Positions 24,187-38,017 of a stretch of DNA of 64,000 nt are shown piece by piece. This DNA is from Lycocorax pyrrhopterus obiensis. Its lineage: Eukaryota > Chordata > Aves > Passeriformes > Paradisaeidae. Position 1 is the first letter of the stretch; each line of letters starts with the position of its first letter. The stretch lies in the NCBI GenBank assembly GCA_014706295.1, contig JACSVZ010000001.1:86922237-86986236 (forward strand). The letters run 5' to 3'. The position numbers and the translations under genes are program-made. Under the pieces are notes generated by a model. The model had not been told where the DNA came from. It ran no database searches and saw nothing but the letters and a program-made list of their open reading frames with translations.

Positions 24187-24530
24187 CAGAATCATAGAAT
24201 AGTTTTGGTTGGAAAAGCCTTCTAAGGTCATTGAGTCCAATCATTAATGGAGCACTGCCAAGCCCACCACTAGACCGTATCCCCAAGTTCCACATCTACA
24301 CATCTTTTCAATCACTCCAGGGATGATGACTCCACCACTGACTGCCCTGGGCAGCCTGTTCCAATGCCTGACAACCCTGTTGGTCAAGAAGCTTTTCCTA
24401 AAATCCAGTATAAACACTGCTGGTGCCACTTGAGACTGTTTCCTGTTGTCCTGTCTCTTGCTACCTGGAAGAACAGACTGACTCCAACCTTGCTACAACC
24501 TCCTTTCAGGCAGTTGTAGAGAGCAATATG
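24187..24530 (-). mobile_element. CR1 LINE 3' fragment with ORF2 C-terminus (type B tail)
   Basis: The + strand begins ACAGAATCATAGAATAG, continues CATTGAGTCCAATCATTAAT and ends CTTTCAGGCAGTTGTAGAGA. The minus strand frame at 24244-24429 reads [20 protein letters not shown] followed by LPRAV, the typical last residues of the CR1 reverse-transcriptase ORF (RxNFFTxRVVxHWNRLPREV). It is truncated and lacks catalytic domains, so it is inactive. Confidence 0.94.
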
Positions 24531-27500
24531 TGAGGTGTATACATATGAAAACAATCTAACCAGGTGCAGAGAACAAATTTCTGGAGGATCGCAAATCAGT
24601 CATCAGTATCCTCCTGTCTCAATTTCTTAATAAACATCTGTAAGAAGCTGTAAAAAGGAGCAGGTACACAACCGAGGTACCAATTTGAAAAGGTCAACTT
24701 TTCTGTTTTTAACAGAGAGCTCCCTTTTTCAAGAGAAAGATGTTTCTGCTAGAAATGTACATAAATATACGACTTTTTAATAAGGGCATGTAGCTCATTA
24801 CCCTCTGCAAATTAACCATATCTAATCATATATTTCCTAAAAAATAAAATAGCACATTGCATCTGTTAGTCTTCATTCAAATACAAACCAAATATGCATG
24901 AGTACCGTAGTATAAACTGTTCCATCTGTTTGCATGGATATATAGTCATGCTGGTCACCCCCCCACACACAACAGAAGGGTCTTCGCTCTTGGCATCTGT
25001 CTTCACTGAAGAACTGTATTTCAACTGGAAGCAGTTGAGCTGGAGTAAGAGTAGTACTACTGTAAAATACCTCATATCCTGGTGCCCATGCTGCCATGGT
25101 CATCATATATGCATGGCTTCAGGAATACTGGGGGGAAATCTTTGGCATTTTATCACTGCCATAGAAGTGATCCTTACCCTAAATTCTTGAAGAAATGGTA
25201 GAAGGAATGTCTGTTCTTTCTGGAGATAACAGAGGGAATTGCGGGAAGGTATGGGATGACAGGCATTACTTGAGAGGCACAAATGGACAATGTCAGAAGT
25301 TGGTCTGTAATGCTGCTCTGAGTTTCATTCCACATGTACTTCTGAGCACATCACTTCAAATTTAATGCATTGCCATGTTGGAATCAAGTGGTTTGGTGCG
25401 TGACCAAGAGGAGATTTACAAGCAAATCTGAAGCTGCAGTGCAGGTTAGTGTAGTGACAAAAGCAAGTTACTGTTTTCAGAAAACATGAATTTGCCATTC
25501 AGTGTGTGGCAAGGTCACCACCATTCTCACTTTCTCTTGCTCTTTCCCTCTGGCCTGCACGTCCCAGCCACTTGCACCCACATCAGTGCAGGATGCTAAA
25601 AGGCAATGGCTCTCCAAGTTCAGTTCCTGCTAATGGATCACAAACCAGTCCAATATAGCCAATTCCTCTACTGAAGAGGAAATTACAGTCCATGGAGACC
25701 ACTGTGTCTATACTGGGGACTGTGCAGGTACAACCTCAGCACTGAAAAAAGCCAACCTTCTTCCTCGTGCAGCTGCTCACCACTGAATTCCCCTTCTTGC
25801 TCATCATGCTTGAGGATCTATCTCCTAGCATAAAAACTTGCTTTTTTGGGTTTGAGAAAATCAAAGATCTGCTTGGGGCTTTTGTCCTAGGCTAGAGAGC
25901 TGTTTCACCCAGTGCCCATGAGCTTACTCTGGTGTCACCAGAGCCATCCAGCAGAATAACAGACACAAGTGTTGTATAATGTATTTAAACCCTGTTGGTA
26001 TGCACTAGCCAAACTCTCACTCAAGACCAGGATCCACACCAGGATCCAATTATTAATTAAGACCACCTCAACCTAAAGTACTCATTAACCTCCTACAAAC
26101 AGCTGTGGCTGCAGGGTGGGCACAAGCCCTGGGAGGAGCCAAAGGTGGAGGTGGTTGTTCTTGGTTGCTGAGTGCTGTGTGTTGCTGGAGCTCTGCTCTG
26201 AGAAATCATAATCCAAGACTCAGAAGACTGCGCGCTCTGGCACACACAAGCAGTGCCCAGAACAGTTAGTTTTGCTTTAAAGATCTCAGATAATATCCCG
26301 GTAGGACACTGTGCTGTATCGTGTGTGTGTTTTGGCCCAGTTCCCAGAGATGTCCCAAGTTCAGCTGTGCTAAGCAAAGCAGGTACATTCAGAGTGTCTC
26401 GCTACTTCTCTGAGTTAATATTTTACCCTCCAAAATCACATCTCTTTTGCTCTGGTTTCCATCTTCTTTTACGCTTCCAGTAATATGGCTATCACCATAT
26501 TTGTTGCCATATTTGCAACTTATTTCTGGGCAAACAGGATTCTTCCTCTTGTGATTTGGGCTTGGTTTGCTGACAATACATCAGAGCACAGAGAAATGGC
26601 AACTTCATAAACACAGCCAAATTCCTAAGTTGTGTCCAGACAGATACCCTCAGTCATCATGAGACTAGAAAAACCATGTTCTGAAACAGCAGTGATGGTG
26701 GGCACACTTTGGGGCTGGTGACCAGCCTGGGAAGATGGGGGGCTGATGAAGAAAGGTGCTGTGGAAAAAGATCTGTCCCAGCTGGCCACTGGTGCCAGTG
26801 CTGTCATTTTAATTAGCTGTGTGTATATATACACTTATATAATACACACTGTACCTCTTTATCAGCAGGAGGGGTTCACTAAATACATGTCAACTGAAAT
26901 TACTTTAGAAAGAGCCTCGGCGCTCAGCTTTCCACCTGTTTCTCTACAACAGCTGCCCAGACTCTGCAAAACACATCAGATGAAAGGCACTGTAGAGCTA
27001 CAGCATGATACTATTATTACATCTAACAGATGAGCAATCAGATCTGAACTGACCAGGGACTGAGCATATGAGGCAAGAGGAGAATCCTTTGGGGAGAGCG
27101 TTACCATGAAAGTAATACAATTCAGTATTTGTACCAGCAGCTCTGAAATTCAACAGCAGTCAACCTAGTACTAGCATCCTTTTAAATATCATCTTTCATT
27201 TCTTAGCAAACAGCAATATCCTATAACAGCATTAGGGCAGGGAAAGGAGGGGAGCTGCTCAGCAACCAAACACACACACAGGAGGCAAAATGGGCAGGCA
27301 GAAGCATGAAAAGCAAAGCCTTGGTGAATTTGTGGATGTTCTGGAAAACAAAGTACAGGGACATACTTGTGTCCCTGAAGTGAATTTTAAGGAAAGGGCA
27401 AGAAACAGAGACCACCAGTGAGATGTCTGGGGGAAGCAGCATTCAGACAGAGGTCACAGCCTTGCTGATACCACGAGCCCATGATGCTGTTTTCATTCCT

Positions 27501-29239
27501 GGGGCCCAGCAAGCTAAAAGACAGTCTAATAATATGCAGGGAACAAATCCAAATGGGTCAACTATCTGAATAACTGTGCAGTGGGAATTTGTTTCATCTT
27601 CAGGAGAAATGAAAAAAACAAAAGAAAGAAGAAAGAATGAAACCTGCTTTGACCATTAAAGACAGCTTTAGGGGAAAGACAGTGTGAAAATAAATTAAAA
27701 CGGCTGCCCAAGGATTTGCAAAGCTTTGAATTGGCAGTGGGAAGACATTGAAGTTCTCTTTTAAAATTTTATTTTACTCTATAAGGTTATCTTTTTAAAC
27801 TGCACAAAGACCAGCAGGCTATCAATGAACCTTATGTTGCATTGCACTGATTTCCTAGACAAGCTCAAAATCAATAACTCAGAATCTGGGAATAAACCAA
27901 TAAATGTGGACAGCAGCTGACCTTAAGTGTAACCTTCACAGTGCCTTTTTGGCAAAAGGGAAAAGCAAGGAAGATGATAATGAAAGCTCTAGTTTTAGCT
28001 GATATTAATATGCACAGACAGCAGACTCTTCCTGATAGATTTTCATTTCATGAGCAAATTGGATGAGACTTAGAAGATCACAGGGTGAGATGCTGGGTTT
28101 GAGAACCAAGTGTCTCACACCTTAATAACCCTTTGCTATGATGGAGGTATGCCATGAATAAAAGTGTTTGAAGGTAGTGGGCTTGGCATCAGGAGACTCA
28201 AAATCTCCTCTTGCTTTGGTCATTTCTTGTGCCAGCTTATTCAAATCTCTTTTTCTCTCTGCACTTTCATTTTCTTCACAGCAATACTGACTATAACATT
28301 TTCCCCACCTCCCTCCTCCCACCCATATTCTGTTGAACACGTTCAAGAAAGAAGAATTTAAACTGCAACCAAAAAATTGGCAATTTGTATGGCTACAGTG
28401 CAGGGAGGCTTGGGGTTACTGCAAAGCCTATCTGGGTTTCATTTCTCACAGGAGGGGTTGGAGGAGGAGGGCAGGGAAATGATACAACTGCAGACTCTAA
28501 ATACACCAGCCAGGTAAATACTAGGGAGGGAGCAGAGGTCTTTAAGCTAAAAGATGATGTTGGCACAAGAACAGATGACTACAAATAGGCCAAAAATAAA
28601 TTTAGAGAGGAAACTAGAAATTTTCTAACTGTTTAAAGAATGAGTTCTGTAATTTCTTCCAGATTAGAAGATTAGACAAGAAAATAACTAATTTTTAGAC
28701 AGTCCTGAGCAGGCTTGCATGGGATGATACCTCTTATATTTGAGGGATAGTGCTGGTGACCTTGAACATCCCTCTTAATCCCACATTTGTCTTTCATTTC
28801 TGTGTCATCCAAAGTCAGCAGTGTCCTGTGTAACGTGGCAGAGAGAGCTGTGTCAGACAGGTCACTTCTAAATACCAGTAGCCCCTGTTTTAATGCACTG
28901 CCAGCTCCCAGGGCTGAGAGCCACAGCAATGGGAACAGATCACAGACAAGCCATATTTGAAGGCTTGCTTCCCATGCAGGACAACAGAGGGCTTTTTTAA
29001 TTGCAAACTATCCCAGACAGAAAAGATATCTCTGCATTTACTGCAGGAATACAGGAATTTTGAAAGTACCTTGAAATTAATCTACCCAAGTACTGTTATA
29101 CTTTCAGTTTGTGTATTTTTGCCTCACTGCAAATTCAAGCTATTCAACGAAAACTCAGAGCCCTGATGGGCAAAGTGCTGCTCATTTCCCATTAAGGAAC
29201 AATCCTTGTCCTAAAGGAATTGCAACACTTGCCAGAGAA
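24531..29239 (+). other. TENM4 intron, no recognised feature
   Basis: AT-rich sequence with scattered short frames. Small simple repeats include a TATATATACACTTATATAAT patch near 26822 and CACACACACA near 27272. No splice-bordered coding segment, RNA gene or named repeat was recognised. Confidence 0.65.
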
Positions 29240-29290
29240 AGAGGTTATTGTCCCCACCTCACACATAGGGAACTGCAACAGAGGCTTCAT
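29240..29290 (-). mobile_element. Possible MIR-like SINE 3' fragment
   Basis: GAGGTTATTGTCCCCACCTC followed by ACACATAGGGAACTGCAACA resembles the complement of the MIR conserved tail (ATCTGTAAAATGGGGATAAT). The match is short and diverged. Confidence 0.35.
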
Positions 29291-29405
29291 TAGGGCTTTA
29301 TATTTCTAAAAATGGCCTCAGCTTGAGCCCCTACAGGCTCAATCTTACTTTCAGCTCCTCTGAAAATAAGAGCAATTGAGGATGAAGCCTGACACCAGAA
29401 CTGTT

Positions 29406-29427
29406 ATTTTTTTTTTTTTTTTTTTTT
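29406..29427. repeat. T homopolymer (about 21 bases)
   Basis: An uninterrupted T run. On the minus strand it would be a polyA, but there is no TTTATT (complement of AATAAA) just to its right and no coding sequence beyond, so a processed pseudogene tail is not supported. Confidence 0.8.
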
Positions 29428-29603
29428 AGTAAACGCATTGCTCTTCTGCTTCTTACACCTTTTGACTCTTGGACCAAACTACCACCTCTGATGTGTTGTG
29501 TTTCTTCTTGTGTTTGGTGGCTGTTGAAACCACTTTCAACCTACTCCAGTACTGAAGCAAGCAAAGGATTCTAATGTGCCTCCATGAGGCACAACTGCCC
29601 AAA

Positions 29604-29922
29604 AGGAGGCTGTAGTGAGATGGAGGTTGGTCTCTTCTCCCAGGTAACAAGCGATAGGACAGGAGGAAATGACATCAATTTGTGCCACAGGAGATTGAGG
29701 TTGGATATTAGGCAAAATTTCTCCCCAAAAAAGAATTGTTAAACATTGGAACGGGCTGCCCAGGGAAGTGGTGGAATCACTGTCCTTGGAGGTGTTTAAT
29801 AAGTCGTGGAGACACGGCACTTAAATACGTGGTTTAGCGCTGCGCTTGGCAGTGCTGGGTTAATGGTTGGACTTGATGATCCTAGAGGTCTTTTTAAACC
29901 TAAATAATTCTGTGATTTTATG
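29604..29922 (+). mobile_element. CR1 LINE 3' fragment (type B tail)
   Basis: Contains TTGGTCTCTTCTCCCAGGTA, ACAAGCGATAGGACAGGAGG, a GAACGGGCTGCCCAGGGAAG block, AGTGCTGGGTTAATGGTTGG, and ends AATAATTCTGTGATTTTATG. It is one of the better-preserved copies, covering the ORF2 C-terminus and the 3' UTR, with frameshifts. Confidence 0.93.
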
Positions 29923-30526
29923 TACTTTAGGAACTGAGGCAAAAACATGGCTCTTAGTTTTCCTATTTAATAAGCATTTAAACTAAACACTTGCTATTGT
30001 GTATTTTTTCTCTATTACTTCAAGCTATCCAGTCTCTACATTTTTGCCTTATCTCTTCATCCTTGATGCTCCCTGTTTAACAGAATTATCATCACCCCTA
30101 ACAACCATCTTGTTCAGCAGTGATGGCTTAGTATTTATACCTTGCATTTGCCCTCAAAACTTTTGACATGGGATAAGAGAGCAAAACAATTGCAACATAA
30201 TATTCTGCTACATGATGATAATTTTCCTTCATTGGTGAAGATTAGGAAATGGCATTATTGTAAAGATCCAATTACCTTTTTTATGAGCATTGTATATTTG
30301 GAAAGTAATAAAACAGAGTTATAAAACTCAGATGATTAGGAATCTCAGAGATGCTCTTCATTTTAAGAGGGGGGTGTGGAATATTCTTTTAATTGCATCT
30401 AAGCACAGCCCAACCAATGATTAGTTACTTTCAAAGCAATAAACATTACCTGGGAAGCAATAAAAGAAAATGCAGGAAAGTTATTTGATGGATGATTCCC
30501 AGAAGACATAAGGCGAGAGAAGGGAA

Positions 30527-30612
30527 TGTGGTTTAGTGGTTAGAATAACAGCCGAGGAGTCAGGACTCCTGCCGTCTTATCCAAGCTGGGAAGCTGACTT
30601 ACTAGATGTTCT
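30527..30612 (+). mobile_element. MIR-like tRNA-derived SINE fragment
   Basis: GTGGTTTAGTGGTTAGAATA, then GCCGAGGAGTCAGGACTCCT and GACTTACTAGATG match the 5' tRNA-related half and start of the core of a MIR/CORE-type SINE. The A-box-like start TGGTTTAGTGG and the GAGTCAGGACTCCTG block are well kept, but the B-box is degraded (GCCGTCTTATCC). It is inactive and ancient. Confidence 0.75.
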
Positions 30613-33600
30613 GGAGTTCTTTTTATTTTATTCAGTGTTAAATTTGGTCTAATAATACCCAAAGAATCAATGAGAAGCTAAATACGCAAGTGCTTATCAA
30701 GGCTTTGAAAGGCAGGATGAAAGCCGTTGTTATAAATATAGAGTAAGAGTGCCTGAAAAACAACAAAGTATTTAGTTGAAGTTGGACTCTGTAAATGCTA
30801 ACACAAGTGAAAATGGACTAAAGGAAGTTCCTGTCATATATAGAGGTCAGAGATCAGCTCTTTATTTTTATCAGGGAAAGCACAAATATCTTTGATTTCA
30901 GTTCTTTGAGAGTTTAGTGAAATTTGACTTTATTTCCACAGCAATTTCCACAGTGCCAGCTTTGACCTAAACCTGTTTAACACAATCCCGTGCCCTCCAT
31001 ACCCTAGAAATACCGATTTCTCTGCTAAAATATCAGGGTGTAGGCAGAACAAGAGAGCAGAAAGCACAAAAGAGGGATATGCACCAGTTCCTAAGACAGA
31101 GCAAGCTTCCAGAGCATCCTAGAAAGCCAAAATCAGAACAAGAACCACCCATGATTCATGACAGTCCACAAATTGCACTGCAATGATTTTCAGGTTCCAG
31201 TTAGAGCAATCAAAAAGAAAAACTTAAGAAAGAAAAAAAATTCTGACTTTTTCCATTCCTTTGAAAATTCTTCTGTTACCTTATCCTTCAAGGCTAAGAG
31301 ACAATGCAATACAGTGGTTGTCACTTCATCAGTCATCTCCATTCCTAGAACTGTTGGAAGCCCTGATGAGCAAAAATAAGGAAATGAGGATTTAGACACA
31401 TTAATTGAGTGATAAAGATAAATCTATTGAGAAATTTGAAAGAGAGCAAGAGGTAGAAGCAGCCAGAGACTAGTCCATCCCTTATGCTGGATTCTCATGT
31501 TCTTGTCAAACTTCAAGTCTGTTTTTGCCAACAACACTAGAAAAATGTGGCCTCTGGCTGCCCTTTTTGAGCACATGGAAGCTGTTTAAAAGTGCGGAAC
31601 TGAGTTTCTGAGTCCCCCCAAGAATACATATCCAAAAAGAGGTATGTCTTATCCTTCGCTGAACACAAAATAAAGGGCTTTAGGGGACTGGTTACTTTTT
31701 CATCTATACAAGTCCCTATGCAAACCTGGAAAAAAACCTATTTTTAGAGTCTTTGGAACTGATTGTCCTCATTTCCTCTGCCATAGCTAGGTTTTGGGTG
31801 CTTGTCAGCCTTGGTAAGCATTATTTTTACTTTGCATAACTCATTTCACTGATACCAGAACTCACTTAGTGTATGAAAAACATGAGCTGCTTCAGATAGA
31901 CTTTTTTCCCCCCAAGTTCCAGGCTGTGGTCTTCAGGGACAAACACTGTCCATAAACTAATTAGATCATTTCCTTCCACTGATACAAACAACCTGCCAGA
32001 AAGTGAGATTGCATGCATGCTTGTGTTTCTGGTTTTTCTGTTTCTGTGCCAAAATCTTTCTTTTCCTTAATTACAAAGAATTTTGACCATGATTATGCCG
32101 GATTTATACAATCTCTTTGTATGTAGCTACCTGACACTCCAATGTTTTATTCTGTAATGCTGATGCAACTTTCTGAGTTCTTGATATATTGGTGTCTGTA
32201 TGTGCTTTGGGGTCTAATGCTTGTACAACATCAGAGGGAGGAAAGTTTTATTTAAGGACCCTGAGATGTTGTTTGAGATCATCTGGGTTTGTCCTTTTAC
32301 TGTCATAATTTTTTATAAGTATTCTCACAATGTAAAGCACTTCAACAGTTTTAATGCAAAACAGAGAAAACATCCAGGAGCTGCTTGTCCTTCTCCAGTG
32401 AGGCTGAGGACCACTGCTCATCTCTTCTCTGCTGCAGTGAAGTGTCTCTAGTGAGATGGCATGAATCTGGAACAAAACCCTGTTGATGTAATTGGCTATA
32501 AGCAAGAGCTTAAAATTAAGCATAGCTGAAGTCCTCTGCAAGATCAGGACCTCAAAGCATAATGCTAAAAGGTGCCAAAAACCTTTATGGTTCATTTAAT
32601 CATCAAGAGCATAGGATATTCAGCATTTTGCCAAGCTGGCCTCTCCAGCTGTGTTATATTGGGTTTGATTGCTTTTAGTTCACTCATGTTCATGGCCCGT
32701 TCAGTTTGATTTGAATGGAAACCAAGCCTCCAAAGGGACTCTGCTGAGAGCTCCACAATTTATCCAGTTCTGTCTGTAAAAGTGGCAAAATAATATGTTA
32801 GCTTCCCTTTTAAAGGACAGAATCACAACGGTTCCTATTGAACCACTGGTTTTGCATGTGGGGCATTGATGGCACAAAACTTGAAGGGAAAGGAAGCACA
32901 GAAAATCAGGGAAAAGTCATTTGAATAAAGATAATGAGAAACTTAGGAACCAAGTGGAGGGGAGAGAAGAAAGCATATAGTCTGATGCTTTGCTCATTAC
33001 AGTCAGTGATAAAAATCCTATTGACTTTAATGGCACATGATCAGGCTTCCCATGTGTAAAGTTAACATTGAATAGGAAGCAGCCTTGTTTCTGAAGGATT
33101 CTTCTGGTGCTGTCAGCTGGAACTTAAATAAAAAACCATATAGGAGCAAACTTTTCATTACCCTGTACTTTAACAAGCTGCATATTAGTAAAAATCAGGT
33201 TCAGAATTGGTATTAAAAGTTCAGTTTTATGTAAGAGCATTCTTTTACAATTTTAGCTCACTTTGTACCAATATAAATGATTTCTCATGTTGCAAAAAAA
33301 CAGAGAATCGAGTCTGAATGTTTTTTATTTTTAAGTCAACAGCTCTTGGGATACCTCATGTCCTGCCAAATTAGCTGAGGATCTGGCTCAAGTAGCACAG
33401 ATTATGGGGGAGAAAAGGGAGGATTTGTAAACTCAGACTTGTTTTGCAGACCCGGGGTGGTGTGGAAGGAAAAATCATGTATCAGGTCAGCAGTCATTCA
33501 GCTTCCATGAGGTTAAACTACCTTTTGTTGAAATAAGATGAAAACAGCCATTTGAATTATTTGCCTCTGTAGCCATAAGACACTGTGACTTAGTCCAGAT

Positions 33601-34370
33601 TCCGTCTGCATTCTTAAACCTCTGAGCAATTGTTGGCAAGCCCCATCCCAGTGCTGGGGTTGCAACTCAACGTTTTCACAAATATCTGCTAGGTCTGCCT
33701 GATAATCACCTTTTGTTGGGTTTTTTGGTGTGCATGAGGTTTTTAGAGTCAAAAATCTATTTTAAAAACTTCAGAACAATAGGATTCAAGCCATGGCACT
33801 GTCCACAGGAGCTGGTATCTCTCATTGCTTAATTGCAAGGAGCGTTTGAGTCTTGGACACCATCCCGGTTCATAATATTGTTAAGTTGATAGGGGAGCTG
33901 TAAACTAGGCTTATTATATCCACATTCTGCTATCCTCTGCTTCTGACATTCCTGGAGACAACTCGTGAACAAACAATGCTGGATATTTCTTGTGTTCTGC
34001 AGTAAAGTTCAGATGACAATAGATGAAATAAGCTAAGTGAGAATGGAGATGACATTTCCCTACGTCATTTCAGCGTTTCTTTATTTCCTTTCCACCGAAC
34101 ACACACTGTTCTTGACTTTTGATTCTAATCTTGAGCACGACTTGTTCTAGACACTTTGTCCAGCGCCAGAAGTAGTTGCATAGGTAACGATTTGTCTCTT
34201 AGACACTCTTGTGTGACTTTAAAGAGGCCAGAGCATTCAATCATATGTGAAGGGATTTAATGATCCTGCCTTCAACCTGCTCAGACTCCATCATGAGTCG
34301 GTAAATAACAAGGAATGTAAAAAATTTGCATCTGCAAAAGTTGTAAAAGATTGTTGGATTCATTCAGTTA

Positions 34371-34378
34371 ATGCAAAT
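34371..34378 (+). promoter_or_regulatory. Exact octamer (POU-type) motif ATGCAAAT
   Basis: The octamer sits in a TTAATGCAAATAAT context, with several other AT-rich homeodomain-like sites within 200 bases. Octamers occur by chance in 60 kb of AT-rich DNA, so this is only a candidate site. Confidence 0.2.
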
Positions 34379-37300
34379 AATTTTCCTGTGTCTTCATGTA
34401 TGTTATTCCAGTGAGCAACCATAAACAGAAGAGAGATTATTACCAGTATGTGGCATAGGGTCTGTCTACTCTCAAGATCATTGAGCAATAATGGTTATTA
34501 TGAACAAGGTTATGAATTTTTATACACATACATACAGACAAATACTCAAAATCTTTCAAAAAGCTTGAATATTTCTAACTCATCAGAGGCTCTTCCCTCA
34601 TTATTTAGAGTTTTCTGGACTGTTAATTTTAATTTTCTCATTCATTTTGTTTAAATTGTTCATTATCTCACTGCCAGAGTAAGTTGAAGCTTGATGAAAG
34701 CACTCACTGTGAAGTTGTCTAACATCTGAGGCTTTGAAAAGTTTAAGGCACTTCCAAAACTATTAAGAATTACATTTTCTAAGTTATTTGACATGGCCAA
34801 GAAACTCACACCCCTCCCCATCCAAATACCATTGTGAGGATGACAAAGAAATACAGAGAAAAAATACCTTCAGGTCTGTACCGGTTTCACATTGTTAGTA
34901 AATGCTGTGCTTCAAGTGTCCCAGTATTTGCATAACTCCATGCAACGTAACAGATAAGAAGAGTGAAGAATCATTTTTTTATGGCCTTTTTACATTATTA
35001 CGGAGGAAAGTGATTTTCCTATGTCATTGAAAATTGATTTTTTTTTTTAATTACAAAACTTGCCTCATCTAGAGCATACTGAAAATTCATCATATTAGCA
35101 TATGTAAACTGGTAAGTCTGCCAGGCATTTTTCAGTTGTGCTGGAGCAAAGTCCAGGCAAGAACTGAAGTTGGTTTCACACCCCAAGACAAGAAAAGAAA
35201 AGAAGCTTTATTTTAAGTAAAAAAGTGTCACAGTTACAGCAAGATCAGTGTTTTCTGCTGAGCATATTTAGGTTGTGTCTGAAGGAGAGCAGAAACACAC
35301 CATTCGTTCCCAGCTCTCTGCTGATGCTGCAGAGCTGAGTCACCTCTGAAAACCCAGGCTCACACACATCCAAACCTCCCTCCTTGTGTCGGGACACACT
35401 TTGCTCCAGTTCCAGTTTCCAGTTTCCCTAGCCTACAGCAAACCTGGCTGCCCTTCATGTAGGGAAATCCTACATTGCTGTCCCAGCTCCAAAATCCTTT
35501 CACTTCCTTTCAGAGGATTGCAAGGTGCCTCTAGTTTTAGTCCTGTTGTTCCTCATTACCCCACTGTTCAACAGCCCTTCTTGTGCAGTATCTTTCCTTC
35601 TCCCTATGTACAAAGAGGAATTTAGATTCCCTTTTGCCCTTTCCCAGGAAGTAAGGGGATTTATAGGGGCTAGGTCATGAAATACATATCAGGAATTCTC
35701 AGTTGTTTCCTTGCTTTGCTCCTGCATCATGGCATAACCCTGTAAAAATCACTTGCATCCACATCTAGATGCACTAAAGCTGCACACGGTGTGGATGAGG
35801 GGCTGCAGAGCTGCTCCCACCAGACATGACCTGCATGGCAATAAAAAAGGAGAGGACTAAAGCAAAAGCAACGCTTAAATTTCTCCTTTTGCAGCAGATG
35901 CCTCCCTGTGCATCTCTCCAGGGTTGGTACAAGAAGCCACATGCGAACAACACCAAAATGCTTTAAAATGGGCTTGTCCGTGCAAATTGATCAGCTATTA
36001 GTGGTCTCTGCACAGGGATATTGCCCTGTTCTGGCTCTTTGATCAATAATTTTCAGAGGAAAAAAAAGGGTAAATGCAATTCAGAGGAGAGAAAATAAAT
36101 TACCTAGTTTTCTTTGTGCCCACACACAGTGAGGCAAGCTGGGCGATGGGTGTGCAAGGCAGGTCCTCGTGGCAAACAATCCCTGTGGCAGAGGGATCGT
36201 AGCGGGACAGTGGAGGGACTGAACACTGAAGCCTTTTCGCAGCACTGCGCCTCCATGAAAATGGGGAAGGAGAAAGCAACACAGATCACGTCTCACATTG
36301 TTCAGGCCAATTGGTGTTGGGATGGCTCCAGTATGGAAGGAGAACTGGTACATCAACAGACTTCTAAAATCTCGGGAAAAAGTAAAAATCAACATATTTA
36401 GGCATTTTTTCTTTTTCAGACATCAACTAGTTAGTAGCTGTTAATTAAGAAATGATCCCAGTGAAAGCTGCTGCCTAATAAATCATTCATTAACAGGCCA
36501 TTTCAGTGGGGCTGTTGTTTCTAAGCACTGTATTTAGCTGTTTGAAACAACCTTCCCATACTTCAGGGGAATGAAGCAGTTACGATTTGGTCATTACCTG
36601 ATGGTTAATGATGCAGAGCTCTGTGAGCTGGGCTGGGAAGTGATGGTTGTGCTCTTAGTTTTTTTGCAGATCTGGATGGTTTCAAGGGAGTGTTAGGGGA
36701 TTTGTGGGGTTACTATGGTGATTGGTGCCCGATAAAACCACCGATGGATGATGGATGTGTGTTGCAAACACAGACATATAGACCTTGCTTCTCTCCATAC
36801 TTTTAATGCTCAGAAGATTTTGATATCACTAGACTATCAGTTAGGGTGAGATTACCTCTTGTGCTGCTCCCCCAGATCAACAGCCCTTGAAATGTAAATA
36901 GCTGAATGCTTTTCACTGCACAGTTACCCTGAACTGCTATTGGGTTTTTTCCACTCTACTTGTTTATTAGAGGTTTAGAAATGGCAACACACTGATTACA
37001 GATTTGTTGGACCTTTCTTACATTCTTGCTTTTGCTCTTTCAGTTGCAGTTTTATTTTCTTGTTCAAAAGTCAGAGGCTGGATACTGAGATTCTGGTTCA
37101 ATGTTTTCAGCCTGTGAGATAGAGGGATCCTCTCCACTCTCATCGCAGGGAGGAGGAGTATCATTTTCTGCCCTATCAGTGGTGATGCAACTCTAAATGC
37201 CAGTCCCTAATTTCCTTGCGTTAATTCCATTTCAAATTTGAATCCTCATTTCAGCTGACATGGGAAGCTATTCCATGGATGCAGCATTTCCACTCTACAA

Positions 37301-38017
37301 AGAGCTCTGTTTCAGAATGTTATACCAAGCAGATTATATGGACGGACACATATGGAAAGCCCACCTGGAGTCTGTAAATAATTCAAATGTTAATTGTTGT
37401 GTTTGGCACTTCACTGATGGCTTTTCCTTCAGTAACACCTCAAGCCCTCGAGCAGTTATCAGGATCCTGCTGTGCTGAGTCTGATACACTCAGTTAGAAA
37501 GGGCAGTCCACAGCCCAAAGAGTTTGCTCTCTAGTTACACAATCCAGGCTTCCAAGAAAATATCATTAAGCAAACCAAAAAGCAGCAACCTTCTTTTATT
37601 CTTGTTCATCATGGTAATTAATTACGATCCACTTCTGATTAAAAGGTTTGCATTCTGTACATTGCTGGGCTGACAGAGAAGTGCCTAATGTATTGCACCA
37701 CAGAGATAAAGTTCCAAAAATTCTCATATCATTAAAAATCTTATGGCAAGAATTCTGTCTTCCCTGATGCTCCAACTCACAGTATTTCCAGGAACAGCAA
37801 AGATCTGTCCAGGTCGTACAGTGTTAAAAACCTATGAAGCTCACCTCAGCCTAGCTGCTGGTTTTAGGGTGGAGTTTTTTGTTCGTCTTTAGCCACTGAT
37901 GTGATTAAACACCGGACAAAAATGTAGCATCTACAGTTATCTGTGGAAGGGGAAAAAATACAAGGTTTTAATATGAAAACCCAGGACTAGTGAAATTTAT
38001 TTCTGGTTCTTCCTGAA

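Larger units (their letters stand above)
29923..38017 (+). other. TENM4 intron with one SINE and possible regulatory stretches
   Basis: Apart from the MIR-like SINE at 30527-30612, no named element was recognised. Three stretches look more complex than their surroundings: 34190-34400, with an exact octamer ATGCAAAT at 34371; 36080-36400, CpG-retaining and open in several frames; and 36440-36700 together with 37540-37700, rich in TTAATTA-type motifs. No gene is supported: short frames there lack splice borders. Confidence 0.6.

Noticed and set aside
29406..29600. PolyT run as the polyA tail of a minus-strand processed pseudogene
   Set aside because: No polyadenylation motif or coding-like sequence next to the run.
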